A stretch of 64,000 nucleotides of DNA from an uncultured Roseovarius sp. (GCF_913057115.1 NZ_CAJXNN010000001.1:150441-214440), one strand, 5' to 3'; shown: positions 16,424 to 26,563, counted from the stretch's first letter. Notes: generated by a model from the letters alone, not told the origin. Numbers and translations: made by a program.

Positions 16424-17242
16424 CTAGCCGAACTTGCCTTCGATGAACCGCCGGGCCTCGTCACTGCGCGCGGCGGTAAATATCTGCTCAGTCGGCCCGA
16501 CCTCCAATAGGCGCCCCAAGTGGAAATATGCCACGCGGTCGGCGACGCGGCGCGCCTCCATCATCGAGTGGGTGACCACCACGATGGCATGATCGGGCTT
16601 CAGATCGACCATCAACTCCTCGACCTTGGCGGTCGCGATCGGGTCAATCGACCCGGTCGGCTCATCCATCAACAAGACCTCGGGCTGCGTACTGAGCGCG
16701 CGGGCGATGCACAACCGCTGCTGTTGACCGCCCGAAAGGTCAGCCCCATCCATATCATGCAGGTGGTCCTTCACCTCGTCCCAAAGATGCGCCCGGCGCA
16801 GGCAATCCTCCACATGCACCTCCAGATCGGCCTTGTTGCGCATCAACCCATGAATTTGCGCGCCATAGGCCACGTTTTTCCAAATGCTCGCGGGAAACGG
16901 ATTGGGCTTTTGCGCGACCCAGCCGAACCGCCGCCGGTGCATTGGCGGGTCGATGCCCGGATCATGGATGTCCTGACCACTCATCTCGATCCGACCATCA
17001 ATCACAACACCCCGCGTGCTGTCATGCATCCGGTTCAGGCACTTGAGGGCGGTGGATTTGCCACAGCCTGATGGCCCTATGAAGGCCAGTATCTCATTGG
17101 GAAAAAGATCGAAACTCACGTCGATCAAAGCATGCTTCTCGCCGTCGCCGTACCACAAATTGACGTTTTGCAGCGTCATGAGGGGCGGCTGGTTGCTGCG
17201 TGCTAGCGGCTGTTGAATCTCGTTGTGTTGGGTGTCGAACAT
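16424..17242 (-). CDS. PstB-like phosphate ABC transporter ATP-binding protein (solitary)
   Basis: 272 residues: Walker A GPSGCGKST, signature LSGGQQQRLCIARAL, Walker B VLLMDEPTGSID and the H-loop VVVTHSMMEARR. PstB traits include NLWYGDGEKHALIDVS, GWVAQKPNPFPASIWKNVAYG and the short YFHLGRLLEVGPTEQIF C-terminus. No pstS, pstC, pstA or phoU is adjacent; both neighbours are unrelated. ATG 17242 follows GGAGAGG. A direct-repeat Pho-box-like site at 17324-17341 supports phosphate control. Confidence 0.85.
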   Translation of the reverse strand: MFDTQHNEIQQPLARSNQPPLMTLQNVNLWYGDGEKHALIDVSFDLFPNEILAFIGPSGCGKSTALKCLNRMHDSTRGVVIDGRIEMSGQDIHDPGIDPPMHRRRFGWVAQKPNPFPASIWKNVAYGAQIHGLMRNKADLEVHVEDCLRRAHLWDEVKDHLHDMDGADLSGGQQQRLCIARALSTQPEVLLMDEPTGSIDPIATAKVEELMVDLKPDHAIVVVTHSMMEARRVADRVAYFHLGRLLEVGPTEQIFTAARSDEARRFIEGKFG

Positions 17243-17323
17243 CAGACCTCTCCATCTCGGGTTTGGCCTTATTGTCCGACAGCCTTGGAAGACTGCATTC
17301 GATCTAGATCAAGGAATCGGATT

Positions 17324-17341
17324 CTTCACAAAAACTTCACA
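17324..17341 (-). promoter_or_regulatory. Candidate Pho box upstream of the PstB-like gene
   Basis: On the minus strand TGTGAAG-TTTT-TGTGAAG is an exact 7-bp direct repeat with a 4-bp T spacer, giving the 11-bp period of PhoB boxes (CTGTCAT-N4-CTGTCAT). It lies 82 bp before the ATG. The half-sites deviate from the E. coli consensus. Confidence 0.5.
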
Positions 17342-17351
17342 GATCGCGCCG

Positions 17352-18170
17352 TCACTCGCCCAGCTTGGCATGCACCTCATCAAGGTCGATCTCACCAATG
17401 GGCATCTTGTTCGAAGGATCGTCAAAGTCGTATTTGAACAAGGCGAAATCGCGATGATAAATCTCTTTCACCAGATGCATCGAAAGATCGTCGAAATAAT
17501 CTTCCACCGGATGTGCCCGCTTCGGCCCATGGCCTTCACTTTCGTTGAAGCGCGGGATCGTCTGCAAGTCCACGTCATGTTGCGTTTTGATCGCACCCAA
17601 TACCTCGCCCATCCCGTCGTTGAAGGACTCGGTCCAGAAAATCTTGTCGTAGGTACCGCCATTTATGATGAACGTCGACACATGCCCCGACATCGCCGAC
17701 CAGTGGATATCCGGGTCCATCGGCCGCCGCCAGCGGATGGTGTCGCGGGCGAACAACAGAAACCGGCGGAAGCTCTGGATCTGGTCGAACTCCTGCTTGC
17801 CATCCTCGCCGCCCACTTCAATCCCGTATTTCTGGATCAAAAGCGGCACCAGCTTCCCGCGATAGCGTTTGCCGTTGCGCTGAATGCCGCAAATCTTGTC
17901 GAAAAACGACGACAGGATGCGCGTGTAAGGGTTCCGCACACAGGTAAAAGCATAAGAAGTATGGGTTTTCACATTCGCCTTGATCAAAGGCTGGCTGTCT
18001 TCCCGCGCCCATTTGTGCAGGCCGGTTTCGGCATCGTGTATGTCACCATCAAAGAACTCGCCATGATCAGAATAATACATGATCTGACCAATGGTCGAAC
18101 AGGCGCATTTCGGCACCACGCGATAGACCACGCTTTCGCTTTCGGTCATCCATGTTCCGGGAAATCCCAT
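17352..18170 (-). CDS. PAPS-dependent sulfotransferase (Sulfotransfer_2-like)
   Basis: 272 residues. The 5'-phosphosulfate loop is VPKCACSTIGQIMYY (about residues 19-33), and the 3'-phosphate site is FTCVRNPYTRILSSFFDKI (about residues 75-93), both typical of carbohydrate sulfotransferases. It would transfer sulfate from PAPS to a glycan, releasing PAP. There is no signal peptide, so it is probably cytosolic. ATG 18170 follows GGAGG at good spacing. Divergent from a Branch-type glycosyltransferase, which suggests a sulfated surface glycan (inference). Confidence 0.82.
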   Translation of the reverse strand: MGFPGTWMTESESVVYRVVPKCACSTIGQIMYYSDHGEFFDGDIHDAETGLHKWAREDSQPLIKANVKTHTSYAFTCVRNPYTRILSSFFDKICGIQRNGKRYRGKLVPLLIQKYGIEVGGEDGKQEFDQIQSFRRFLLFARDTIRWRRPMDPDIHWSAMSGHVSTFIINGGTYDKIFWTESFNDGMGEVLGAIKTQHDVDLQTIPRFNESEGHGPKRAHPVEDYFDDLSMHLVKEIYHRDFALFKYDFDDPSNKMPIGEIDLDEVHAKLGE

Positions 18171-18315
18171 GCTCGCAGCCTCCGCTGTAAAATCCCTTTT
18201 TCGGGTTATTAGGTATTTAAACCTTTAAAAAATACAAAGAAACCCTGTTTATTCAGGGGCTGTTCAGGACTATCAATGTAAACAACAATACGAAAGAAGG
18301 TAAACTGTTTCGAGC
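18171..18315. promoter_or_regulatory. AT-rich divergent promoter region of sulfotransferase and glycosyltransferase
   Basis: 145 bp, markedly more AT-rich than its surroundings (GGTATTTAAACCTTTAAAAA near 18211-18230), with a CCCTG-TTTATT-CAGGG hairpin at about 18243-18258. No specific factor site is recognised. The composition suggests a silencer-bound or strongly melting promoter, or a horizontally acquired junction. Confidence 0.4.
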
Positions 18316-19893
18316 ATGGCAAAAATTGCGTTCATACTTCTGTGCCACAAGGATCCGGACGCGATCATCAAACAGGCCAATATGCTCACCGCAGCCGGTG
18401 ACTATATGTCGATCCACTTCGACGCCCGCGCCAATCCCGAACACTTCACCAAAATCCGCGAAGCCCTTGCAGAAAACCCCAACGTCACCTTCGCCAAACG
18501 CCGTATCAAATGCGGCTGGGGCGAATGGTCCTTGGTGCAGGCCACGCTTTACGCGGTCGAGGCCGCGGTCGATCAATTCCCGCGCGCAACGCATTTCTAC
18601 ATGCTGTCCGGGGATTGCGCGGCGATCAAATCGGCCCACTATGCGCATGAATTCCTTGATGCCAACGATGTCGATTACATCGAAAGTTTTGATTATTTCG
18701 AAAGCGACTGGATCAAGACCGGCATGAAGGAAGAACGGCTGATCTACCGCCACTTCTTCAACGAACGCTCCCAGAAATGGCGCTTCTATGCCACGTTCAA
18801 TCTGCAAAAGCGCCTGGGCCTCACCCGCAAGATCCCAAGCGATATACAGGTCCAGATCGGCAGCCAATGGTGGTGCCTGCGCCGCCGAACCATCGAATGG
18901 ATCATCGACTTCACCCGCCGCCGCCGCGACGTTATGCGCTTTTTCCGCACCACATGGATTCCCGATGAAACCTTTTTCCAGACCTTGGTGCGCCACCTCG
19001 TGCCGGAAAAAGAAATCCGCACCCGAACCCTGACTTTCCTGATGTTCACCGACTACGGCATGCCGGTGACCTTTTACAACGATCACTACGACCTGCTACT
19101 CAGTCAGGATTTTCTTTTTGCCCGCAAGATCAGCCCCGAGGCAACCGAACTCAAAACCCGGCTGGGCGCGCTTTATGCCGATGACGACGCGGAGTTTCAG
19201 ATATCCAACGAAGGCCGCAGCCTGTTCAGGTTTCTCAGTGGCCGGGGCCGCATCGGCCGTCGCTTCGCCACCCGCTTTTGGGAAACCGAAAGCACTCTAG
19301 GCCGCGATCGTGAGCTGATGATCGTGGTCTGCAAGAAGTGGCACGTTGGCAAGCGCCTGCTCGACAAGATCCGGCAACTGACCAACATTCCCACCGTCGA
19401 ATACCTGTTCAACGAGGAATCGACCCCGCTTCCCGATCTCGGCGGTATTCAGGCCACCCTTGGCAAACGTACCCGCCATCGGCGCGCACTGATGCGTATG
19501 CTGTTCGACTACTACGACACCGACCGCCTGATCGTCTGCATGGATCCGGGCAACCTCGACCTTCTGCAAGATTTCTGCGGTGATCGGTCGACCACAAAGC
19601 TTTTGGAAATCCAAACCAAGTTTTCCGACGAATATCTCATCGGACACGCCATGCGCGTCGGCCTTGCCGGCGAGCAGACACCGGACGAAACGCTTGAACG
19701 CCTGCTGCCCACGATCCGCGCCGACATGGTCTTCGAATCCGACCGCATTCGCGATGCCGAATTCGAAAATCACAATATTCTGCGTGAGGGTGACCACACC
19801 GACCAGCACGCAAGCGCGATCGCCCCCTTTCTTGATGTTCCCCATGACAAGGCGCTAGAGATTGCGCAGACCGATCATCTCTTTGCCGATTAA
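18316..19893 (+). CDS. Core-2/I-branching (Branch) type glycosyltransferase with C-terminal DUF5928-like region
   Basis: 525 residues. Residues 1-280 resemble the Branch beta-1,6-N-acetylglucosaminyltransferase family: FILLCHKDPDAIIKQANMLT, IHFDARA, CGWGEWSLVQATL, HFYMLSGDCAAIKS and GSQWWCLRR. Residues about 320-525 form a second domain (ELMIVVCKKWHVGKRLLDKI and following) that I associate with DUF5928 in Rhodobacterales. No membrane segment is seen, so the enzyme is probably cytosolic. It is divergent from a sulfotransferase, and a second Branch-type gene starts at 63750. A Shine-Dalgarno match (AAGAAGG) is far from the ATG, so the start is less certain than the function. Confidence 0.8.
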   Translation: MAKIAFILLCHKDPDAIIKQANMLTAAGDYMSIHFDARANPEHFTKIREALAENPNVTFAKRRIKCGWGEWSLVQATLYAVEAAVDQFPRATHFYMLSGDCAAIKSAHYAHEFLDANDVDYIESFDYFESDWIKTGMKEERLIYRHFFNERSQKWRFYATFNLQKRLGLTRKIPSDIQVQIGSQWWCLRRRTIEWIIDFTRRRRDVMRFFRTTWIPDETFFQTLVRHLVPEKEIRTRTLTFLMFTDYGMPVTFYNDHYDLLLSQDFLFARKISPEATELKTRLGALYADDDAEFQISNEGRSLFRFLSGRGRIGRRFATRFWETESTLGRDRELMIVVCKKWHVGKRLLDKIRQLTNIPTVEYLFNEESTPLPDLGGIQATLGKRTRHRRALMRMLFDYYDTDRLIVCMDPGNLDLLQDFCGDRSTTKLLEIQTKFSDEYLIGHAMRVGLAGEQTPDETLERLLPTIRADMVFESDRIRDAEFENHNILREGDHTDQHASAIAPFLDVPHDKALEIAQTDHLFAD

Positions 19894-19903
19894 GGACGTT
19901 CAC

Positions 19904-20272
19904 ATGCCCCATAGCTACGACGATCAGAACATCTTCGCCAAAATCCTGCGCGGTGAGATTCCGAACGACACAGTACTGGAAACCGAGCACAGCCTTGCCT
20001 TCAACGATATCCAACCACAGGCCCCTGTGCATGTTCTGGTGATCCCGAAAGGCCCCTACGTTTGCTACGATCACTTCGCGCAAACCGCGTCGGATGCCGA
20101 GATTCTCGATTACACTCGCGCCATTGGCGAGGTCTGCAAACTCAAGGGTGTCGAGGATGACGGCTTCCGCCTGATCTCGAACGCGGGAGAGGCCGGCGTG
20201 CAAGAGGTTCCGCACCTGCACGTGCATATCCTTGGCGGGCGCCCCTTGGGTCGAATGCTGCAAAAGGCCTGA
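19904..20272 (+). CDS. HIT-family nucleotide hydrolase (HINT-like)
   Basis: 122 residues. The HIT motif HLHVHILGG (His-x-His-x-His) is near residues 105-113, and the N-terminus NIFAKILRGEIPNDTVLE is typical of HINT proteins that hydrolyse adenosine phosphoramidates. ATG 19904 is chosen for the family N-terminus and follows AAGGAC. The gene lies 10 bp after the glycosyltransferase, so co-transcription is likely. The TGA is inside a bidirectional terminator stem. Confidence 0.92.
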   Translation: MPHSYDDQNIFAKILRGEIPNDTVLETEHSLAFNDIQPQAPVHVLVIPKGPYVCYDHFAQTASDAEILDYTRAIGEVCKLKGVEDDGFRLISNAGEAGVQEVPHLHVHILGGRPLGRMLQKA

Positions 20273-20286
20273 CCGCTCAGGCCTTT
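20263..20286. terminator. Bidirectional terminator overlapping both convergent stop codons
   Basis: Perfect 10-bp stem AAAGGCCTGA (20263-20272) and TCAGGCCTTT (20277-20286) with a 4-base loop CCGC. The TGA of the HIT gene and the TGA of the flavin reductase gene both lie in the stem. T-runs are short on each side. Confidence 0.7.
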
Positions 20287-20930
20287 CCCTCCAATCCATC
20301 CGCTGCGGCGGCGCTTGCGCCGGGGATACGCATCTCGAAGGTGTCCCGCACCACGGTATAGTCGTAATAACCCATGCGCGCGATTGGCTGGATCTTGGGA
20401 ATGTCCAGCTTGCCGTCAGGCGTGATAACGCCATCGTCCACGCGGATACGTTCGACCCGGCCATAGACGACATCCACCGTTCCCACGTCTGAATCCCCCG
20501 GTAGGCGGTGCGTGGACAGGTAACGGCATTCGAACTGCGCGGGGCTTTCCGCCACCCGCGCACAAGGGGCCTCCATGCAAGCTGCTTTCGTAACGCTCGC
20601 GGTTTCGAATTCATCCACCTCCCTAGCCACGGCCATGGCGGAACGGTTCACCGCCTCGCGCAAGTCCCAAGTGGCCATGTTCCACACGAACCACCCGGTT
20701 TGCTCGGCATTCACGACAGTATCCTTGCGCCGCCCGTCCGGGTACTGGTTGGCGGCGAACATCACCAGCGGCGGGTCGAATGTCAGGTTCTGCCATTGGC
20801 TGTAGGGGGCAAGGTTGTGCACCCCGTCACGACTGATCGTGGAAAGCCAGCCGATGGGCCGTGGCACGGTACAAGACTTGAACGGCGAAAACGGAAGCGG
20901 ACAATCCTCTCGCCCCGGTGCATAGTCCAT
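20277..20930 (-). CDS. Flavin reductase-family FMN-binding protein
   Basis: 217 residues, split-barrel flavoprotein. SCTVPRPIGWLSTISRDGVHNLAPYSQW, FDPPLVMFAAN and KDTVVNAEQTGWFVWNMAT match the FMN-binding flavin reductase-like family, often supplying reduced flavin or acting as uncharacterised oxidoreductases. It starts 1 bp after the DUF1810 stop and so ends a six-gene overlapping series headed by hutI. Whether it has any role in histidine breakdown is unknown. Confidence 0.82.
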   Translation of the reverse strand: MDYAPGREDCPLPFSPFKSCTVPRPIGWLSTISRDGVHNLAPYSQWQNLTFDPPLVMFAANQYPDGRRKDTVVNAEQTGWFVWNMATWDLREAVNRSAMAVAREVDEFETASVTKAACMEAPCARVAESPAQFECRYLSTHRLPGDSDVGTVDVVYGRVERIRVDDGVITPDGKLDIPKIQPIARMGYYDYTVVRDTFEMRIPGASAAAADGLEGKA

Positions 20931-20931
20931 C

Positions 20932-21345
20932 TCAGGTCTCCTCGATCATCGTCAATGTCGCCTCACAGGGGCGTCCCTCATAGAACACGCGCAGCCCCTC
21001 ACCAAAAACCGCATCGCCGTCCGCCGTTTCAAACAAGGTCAGGCAAGAGCGCAGCTTCATCGCATCCACCGGCCCAAGCACCGCCTCGGGCGTCTTGTCA
21101 GCATGGCTCAGCATGGCGCGCGTGATCTCAATCAATCGCGGCCCCAGCACGGGATGCGCCAAATAGGCCCGCGCCTCCTCCAGATCGGCAATGCCATAGC
21201 GCTGCGCCATCGCCGATTGGCCAAGCCCGCGCAACTGCGGAAAGATGAACCACATCCAATGGCCTTTTTTCGAGCCCGCTTGAATCTCCTCCAACGGGCC
21301 GGGCCAGACGCGCGCTTGCGCCTCCATGAACCGCTCAAGGCTCAC
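20932..21345 (-). CDS. DUF1810 family protein
   Basis: 137 residues. [36 protein letters not shown] and [19 protein letters not shown] are hallmarks of DUF1810, small proteins related to calpastatin-like NADAR-type folds; function is not established. GTG 21345 is chosen because it overlaps the hutU stop as GTGA and starts right at the conserved region (SLERFMEAQ); an ATG at 21387 lies inside hutU. Fully within the hut transcription unit. Confidence 0.78.
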   Translation of the reverse strand: MSLERFMEAQARVWPGPLEEIQAGSKKGHWMWFIFPQLRGLGQSAMAQRYGIADLEEARAYLAHPVLGPRLIEITRAMLSHADKTPEAVLGPVDAMKLRSCLTLFETADGDAVFGEGLRVFYEGRPCEATLTMIEET

Positions 21346-23012
21346 CCCAGAATGCCGGGCAGGCGCAACCCGTGGTCCCGCGCGCACTCCTTGGCGATGT
21401 CATAGCCGGCATCGGCATGGCGCATCACGCCAGTCGCCGGATCGTTCCAAAGCACACGTTCCAAACGCCGCGCGGCATCTTCCGTCCCATCGGCACAGAC
21501 AACCATGCCCGAATGCTGGCTGAACCCCATGCCAACCCCGCCACCGTGATGCAGGCTCACCCAAGTGGCCCCACTCGCGGTGTTGAGCAAGGCATTCAAA
21601 AGCGGCCAATCCGAAACCGCGTCCGATCCATCCTTCATCGCCTCGGTTTCACGGTTCGGGCTCGCAACCGAGCCCGAGTCCAGATGGTCCCGCCCAATCA
21701 CCACCGGCGCCTTCAACTCGCCCTTGCGGACCATCTCGTTGAACGCCAGACCGGCCTTGTGCCGCTCGCCCAACCCGATCCAGCAAATCCGCGCCGGCAA
21801 GCCCTGAAAGGCGATCCGCTCTCTCGCCATATCCAGCCAGCGATGCAAATCGGCATGCTCGGGGAACAGTTCCTTCATCTTTTCGTCGGTGCGATAGATA
21901 TCCTCCGGATCACCCGACAGCGCACACCACCGGAACGGCCCGATCCCACGGCAGAACAGCGGCCGGATGTAGGCCGGGACGAACCCCGGGAAGGCAAAGG
22001 CGTTCTCCAGCCCCTCCTCCTGCGCCACCTGCCGGATGTTGTTGCCATAATCCAGCGTCGGCACGCCCATGTTCCAGAAATCCACCATCGCCTGCACCTG
22101 CACCCGCATGGAGGCACGTGCAGCCGCTTCCACCGCCTTGGGGTCACTCTCCTGCTTGGCGCGCCACTCGGCCACGCTCCAGCCCTGCGGCAGGTATCCA
22201 TGCACCGGATCATGCGCGCTTGTCTGGTCAGTAACGATATCCGGGCGCACGCCGCGCTTGACCAATTCGGCAAAAACATCCGCCGCATTGCCGATCAGAC
22301 CCACCGATTTCGCCTCGCCCGCCTTGGTCCAGCGCTCTATCATCTCAAGCGCCGCGTCCAGGTCATGGGTGATTTCATCCAGATACCGCGTGCGCTGCCG
22401 GAACCTTGCGCGCTCTTCGTCGCACTCCACCGCCAAACAACACGCCCCGGCAAAGACCGCCGCCAAAGGCTGCGCCCCGCCCATACCACCAAGACCACCG
22501 GTCAGGATCCACCGGCCTTTCAGGTCACCGTCGTAATGCTGCCGCCCGGCCTCGGCGAAAGTCTCATATGTGCCCTGCACGATACCCTGCGTGCCGATGT
22601 AAATCCACGACCCGGCGGTCATCTGACCGTACATCATCAGGCCCTTCTTATCGAGTTCACTGAAATGATCCCAATTGGCCCAATGTGGTACGAGATTTGA
22701 ATTGGCGATCAAAACGCGGGGTGCGTCTTTGTGGGTCTGGAACACCCCCACCGGTTTGCCCGACTGCACCAGAAGGGTTTCATCCTCCTCCAGCCCCTTC
22801 AGCGTCGAAACGATCCGGTCGAAATCGTCCCAGGTGCGCGCCGCCCGCCCGATACCGCCATAAACCACCAACTCATGCGGGTTCTCGGCCACATCCGGGT
22901 GCAGGTTGTTCATCAGCATCCGCATCGGCGCCTCTGTCACCCAATGCTTGGCGCTGATCTCGGTGCCGGTGTCGGGATAGATATCGCGGGTGTTGTGACG
23001 TGGGTCGGTCAT
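21342..23012 (-). CDS. hutU: Urocanate hydratase
   Basis: 556 residues, the usual length. Converts urocanate to imidazolone propionate with tightly bound NAD acting as electrophile. Strong family blocks: [56 protein letters not shown] and [20 protein letters not shown]. Second step of histidine degradation. The ATG overlaps the hutG stop (ATGA, 23009-23012). Confidence 0.97.
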   Translation of the reverse strand: MTDPRHNTRDIYPDTGTEISAKHWVTEAPMRMLMNNLHPDVAENPHELVVYGGIGRAARTWDDFDRIVSTLKGLEEDETLLVQSGKPVGVFQTHKDAPRVLIANSNLVPHWANWDHFSELDKKGLMMYGQMTAGSWIYIGTQGIVQGTYETFAEAGRQHYDGDLKGRWILTGGLGGMGGAQPLAAVFAGACCLAVECDEERARFRQRTRYLDEITHDLDAALEMIERWTKAGEAKSVGLIGNAADVFAELVKRGVRPDIVTDQTSAHDPVHGYLPQGWSVAEWRAKQESDPKAVEAAARASMRVQVQAMVDFWNMGVPTLDYGNNIRQVAQEEGLENAFAFPGFVPAYIRPLFCRGIGPFRWCALSGDPEDIYRTDEKMKELFPEHADLHRWLDMARERIAFQGLPARICWIGLGERHKAGLAFNEMVRKGELKAPVVIGRDHLDSGSVASPNRETEAMKDGSDAVSDWPLLNALLNTASGATWVSLHHGGGVGMGFSQHSGMVVCADGTEDAARRLERVLWNDPATGVMRHADAGYDIAKECARDHGLRLPGILG

Positions 23013-23803
23013 GCCAATTCTCCTTCGCGTGCCAGTCGGTCCAGGGCTTCAAGGATAGCTTTCAAATGCGGGCGCAAAGCCTCGGCCCGCTCGTGCAGAT
23101 ACGGCCAAGGGGCGGCCTCTTCCATGTAACAGCGCTGCGCCAGTTCCATCTGGATCGCATGCAGCCCCGCCTCGGGCCGGCCATAATGCCGCGTTGTCCA
23201 TCCGCCCTTGAACCGGCCGTTCAGCACCGTGTCATAGCCCTGTGCCGCACGGCACACCGCCTCCACAGCCTCCGCCACAGCAGGCGCACAGGTCGCCCCG
23301 TCGTTGGTGCCGATGTTGAAGGTGGGCAAACGGCCCTCAAAAAGATACGGAATCTCTGACCGGATCGAATGGCAATCATAAAGGATCGCCGCACCGTATG
23401 TGTCTCTGACCCGGCGCAATTCTGCCTCAAGTGCCGTATGATAGCGCGCGTGGTAAACCTCACGCCGATGCTCTACCTCGCCCCCCGAGGGCGGCACATC
23501 CCAGATCGGCTCCCCCTCGAAATCCGTCAGTGGGACCAAGCCGGTCGTGTTCTGCCCCGGATAAAGGCTCTGACCCGATGGGTCGCGATTTGCGTCGATC
23601 ACGTACCGGTGAAAGGTGGCCCGCACCACCGTCGCCCCCGGCAAAAGACCGTTGTACAGCTTGTGAATGTTCCAATCAGTATCGGCCAAACCGCGCCCCC
23701 GGTCGTTCAGCTTGGCCCGTATCTCGGGTGGCACGAAAACCCCCGTATGCGGCATGCCCAGAACCACCGGGCCATCACCCCGGATCACCTCAACCGGCTC
23801 CAT
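23009..23803 (-). CDS. hutG: N-formylglutamate amidohydrolase (deformylase)
   Basis: 264 residues. Releases formate and L-glutamate, the final step of the HutF-type histidine route. Metal and substrate blocks are seen as [43 protein letters not shown] and [16 protein letters not shown] 23803 forms TGATG with the hutH stop; a GTG at 23806 is a possible alternative. The presence of HutF in the same cluster confirms the formylglutamate branch rather than the direct formiminoglutamase route. Confidence 0.95.
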   Translation of the reverse strand: MEPVEVIRGDGPVVLGMPHTGVFVPPEIRAKLNDRGRGLADTDWNIHKLYNGLLPGATVVRATFHRYVIDANRDPSGQSLYPGQNTTGLVPLTDFEGEPIWDVPPSGGEVEHRREVYHARYHTALEAELRRVRDTYGAAILYDCHSIRSEIPYLFEGRLPTFNIGTNDGATCAPAVAEAVEAVCRAAQGYDTVLNGRFKGGWTTRHYGRPEAGLHAIQMELAQRCYMEEAAPWPYLHERAEALRPHLKAILEALDRLAREGELA

Positions 23804-25338
23804 CACAGCGCCTCCAACTGCAAATCCACATCCGCCGCACGCACCAGATCACCCCCGGCAATCAAATCCGCCGCCGCCTGCAAATCCGGGGCAAGATAGC
23901 GGTCGGCCTCCAAGGCCGGCACGGCTTGCCGCAACCGGTCAATGACCTTTTGCAAAGGCACACTTGTCTTCAAAGGCGCACGAAATCCGATGCCCTGCGC
24001 GCCACAAATCGCCTCGACCCCCAGAATGGTGTTGAGGTTGGCATTCATCCGCATCAACCGCCGTGCGGCATGGGCGGCCATACTCACATGGTCCTCTTGG
24101 TTGGCGCTGGTCGGCGTGCTGTCCGTGGTGCACGGATTGGCCAGATGCTTGTTCTCGCTCATCAAGGCGGCGGTCGTCACCTCGGCGATCATCAGGCCCG
24201 AGTTCAACCCCGGCTCCGGCGTCAGGAAGGGCGGCAGATCGAAACTCAACGACGGGTCCACCATCAAGGCCACGCGCCGCTGTGCAATCGCGCCCAGTTC
24301 GGCAATCGCCATGGCGATCTGATCGGCGGCAAAGCCCACCGGCTCGGCATGGAAATTCCCGCCCGAAACGATGCGGCCTTCCTCCACCAGAACCAGCGGA
24401 TTGTCCGTCACCGCATTGGCTTCGATCTCAAGCACCTCACCGGCCCGGCGCAACAGGTCAATCGCGGCCCCGCTCACCTGCGCCTGACAGCGGATGCAGT
24501 AAGGGTCCTGCACGCGGCTGTCCCCCTCGCGATGGCTTTCGCGAATTTCGCTGCCCGCCATCAAATCGCGTTGCGCCCGCGCAGCGGCGATTTGCCCGGG
24601 ATGCCCGCGCAGTGTGTGAATGGCCTCCACCAAGGGTGCGGTCGATCCCATGATCGCATCCGTTGACAACCCCGCGGTCACGATACACCCGGCAGCATTG
24701 CGCCACGCACCCCATAACCCGACAAGCGCGCAAGCCGTCGAAAACTGCGTCCCGTTAATCAGGGCCAGCCCCTCCTTGGGGCCAAGCACGATGGGCCTTA
24801 GCCCAGCACGCTCCAGAGCCTCCGCACCGCTCAAGCGCGCACCATCGAACCATGCTTCACCCTCACCAATCATCACGGCCGCCAAATGTGCCAAAGGCGC
24901 CAGATCACCAGAGGCCCCGACCGATCCCTGATCCGGCACAACCGGCACAACATCGGCCTCAAGCATGTCTTCGATCAAACGTACCGTGCCCCACGCCACA
25001 CCCGAGGCACCGCGCCCCAGTGACATGAGCTTGAGCACCATCATCAACCGCACGGTCGGGGCATCCAAGGGCTGTCCCACGCCACAACAATGCGACAGGA
25101 TCAGGTTCCGCTGAAGCGCTTCGGTCTGTTCAGGCGGAATCTTGACGCTTGCCAGTTTGCCAAAACCGGTGTTCACGCCATACACCGCCGCCTCCCCCTC
25201 GGCGGCGCGACGCACCAGATCGCAGGCGGCCTCAACCTGCGGCTTCACCGATGGATCCAACCGCGCAGGCAAACCCCCGCGCCAGATCGCCTCAAGCTCT
25301 GCCAGACGCACTGCGCCGGGTTGCAAGACCGCGCTCAT
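23803..25338 (-). CDS. hutH: Histidine ammonia-lyase
   Basis: 511 residues. Deaminates L-histidine to urocanate. The MIO prosthetic group forms autocatalytically from Ala-Ser-Gly in [15 protein letters not shown] (about residues 139-153). Other family blocks are [21 protein letters not shown] and [14 protein letters not shown]. First enzyme of the pathway. The ATG overlaps the hutI stop (ATGA, 25335-25338). Confidence 0.97.
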   Translation of the reverse strand: MSAVLQPGAVRLAELEAIWRGGLPARLDPSVKPQVEAACDLVRRAAEGEAAVYGVNTGFGKLASVKIPPEQTEALQRNLILSHCCGVGQPLDAPTVRLMMVLKLMSLGRGASGVAWGTVRLIEDMLEADVVPVVPDQGSVGASGDLAPLAHLAAVMIGEGEAWFDGARLSGAEALERAGLRPIVLGPKEGLALINGTQFSTACALVGLWGAWRNAAGCIVTAGLSTDAIMGSTAPLVEAIHTLRGHPGQIAAARAQRDLMAGSEIRESHREGDSRVQDPYCIRCQAQVSGAAIDLLRRAGEVLEIEANAVTDNPLVLVEEGRIVSGGNFHAEPVGFAADQIAMAIAELGAIAQRRVALMVDPSLSFDLPPFLTPEPGLNSGLMIAEVTTAALMSENKHLANPCTTDSTPTSANQEDHVSMAAHAARRLMRMNANLNTILGVEAICGAQGIGFRAPLKTSVPLQKVIDRLRQAVPALEADRYLAPDLQAAADLIAGGDLVRAADVDLQLEAL

Positions 25339-26525
25339 CCCTCACCTCCAAAAATCCGCCGGTAGAGCGGGTTATACCCAATCCGATAGGCCAGCTCGGC
25401 AGGCTTCCCGACATCCCAGATCGCAAGATCGGCCCGCTGGCCCGGCGCGATGGCGCCCGTGTCTTGCAAACCCAAGGCGCGCGCGGCATGTCGCGTCACC
25501 CCGGCCAAGGCCTCCTCGGGCGTCATCCGAAACAGCGTGCAGCCCATGTTCATCGTCAGAAGCAGCGACGCCATGGGCGAAGACCCCGGATTGCAATCGG
25601 TCGCCAAAGCCATCGCCACGCCATGCGCGCGAAACGCCTCGATCGGCGGTGCCTGGGTCTCGCGCAGGGTATAGAACGCGCCGGGCAAGATCACCGCCAC
25701 GCTGCCCGCCTCGGCCATGGCGCGGGCATCTGCCTCTGTGGCGTACTCCACGTGATCCGCCGACAAGGCCCCGTATCTCGTGGCCAGTTGCACACCACCC
25801 TGATGCGACAACTGCTCGGCATGAAGTTTAACCGGCAGGCTCAAATCGCGCGCCGCGGCAAAAAGCGGCTCCAGCTCTGCGGCAGAAAAGGCAATGCCCT
25901 CGCAAAACCCGTCGACAGCATCAACCAAACGCTCGGCGGCAGCTTGGCGCAAGGCAGGCAAACACACCTCTTCGATATACGCGGCGTTACGTCCCGCATA
26001 CTCCGCAGGCACCGCATGCGCACCAAGGAAGCTGGTTTTCACCCGAACAGGCCGCAGCCGCTCAATCGCCCGCGCCGCCCGCAACATCCGAAGCTCGGTC
26101 TCGACATCCAAACCATAGCCGGATTTGACTTCAATGGCGGTGACACCCTCGGAAATCAGAGCATCCGCGAACCGAAGCGCACCAGACAGTAAGGCCTCCT
26201 CGCTTGCCGCCCGCGTCGCCTTGACGGTCGAAACGATCCCGCCCCCGGCGCGGGCGACCTCCTCGTAACTTGCGCCTTCAAGTCGCATCTCGAACTCACC
26301 GGCCCGGTCGCCGCCATGCACAATATGCGTGTGGCAATCAATCAAACCAGGCGTGACGAGACGACCCCCCAAATCCTCACGCGGCCCATCTTGGTCAGCC
26401 GGCAAATCAGCTTCCGGCCCGACCCATGCGATGCGCCCGTCACGCACCACGACGGCGGCCTCCCGGATCAAACCATAGGGCTCACGCCCGGTCATCGTCG
26501 CCACTGTTGCATTGCTCAGGATCAT
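25335..26525 (-). CDS. hutI: Imidazolonepropionase
   Basis: 396 residues, metal-dependent amidohydrolase opening the imidazolone ring to formiminoglutamate. Metal ligands in [26 protein letters not shown] and [10 protein letters not shown] are visible. ATG 26525 ([11 protein letters not shown]) matches the family N-terminus; the in-frame extension to 26789 crosses the operator and overlaps hutF. Leads the minus-strand operon hutI-hutH-hutG-hutU-DUF1810-flavin reductase, in which every junction overlaps or is 1 bp. Confidence 0.96.
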   Translation of the reverse strand: MILSNATVATMTGREPYGLIREAAVVVRDGRIAWVGPEADLPADQDGPREDLGGRLVTPGLIDCHTHIVHGGDRAGEFEMRLEGASYEEVARAGGGIVSTVKATRAASEEALLSGALRFADALISEGVTAIEVKSGYGLDVETELRMLRAARAIERLRPVRVKTSFLGAHAVPAEYAGRNAAYIEEVCLPALRQAAAERLVDAVDGFCEGIAFSAAELEPLFAAARDLSLPVKLHAEQLSHQGGVQLATRYGALSADHVEYATEADARAMAEAGSVAVILPGAFYTLRETQAPPIEAFRAHGVAMALATDCNPGSSPMASLLLTMNMGCTLFRMTPEEALAGVTRHAARALGLQDTGAIAPGQRADLAIWDVGKPAELAYRIGYNPLYRRIFGGEG

Positions 26526-26563
26526 TCGCGCCGCCTGTTGAATTCCGACTCGTTTGATGTCAT

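Noticed and set aside
21372-22700. 442-codon plus-strand frame opposite hutU
   Set aside because: Shadow of the highly biased hutU sequence; no recognisable protein features.
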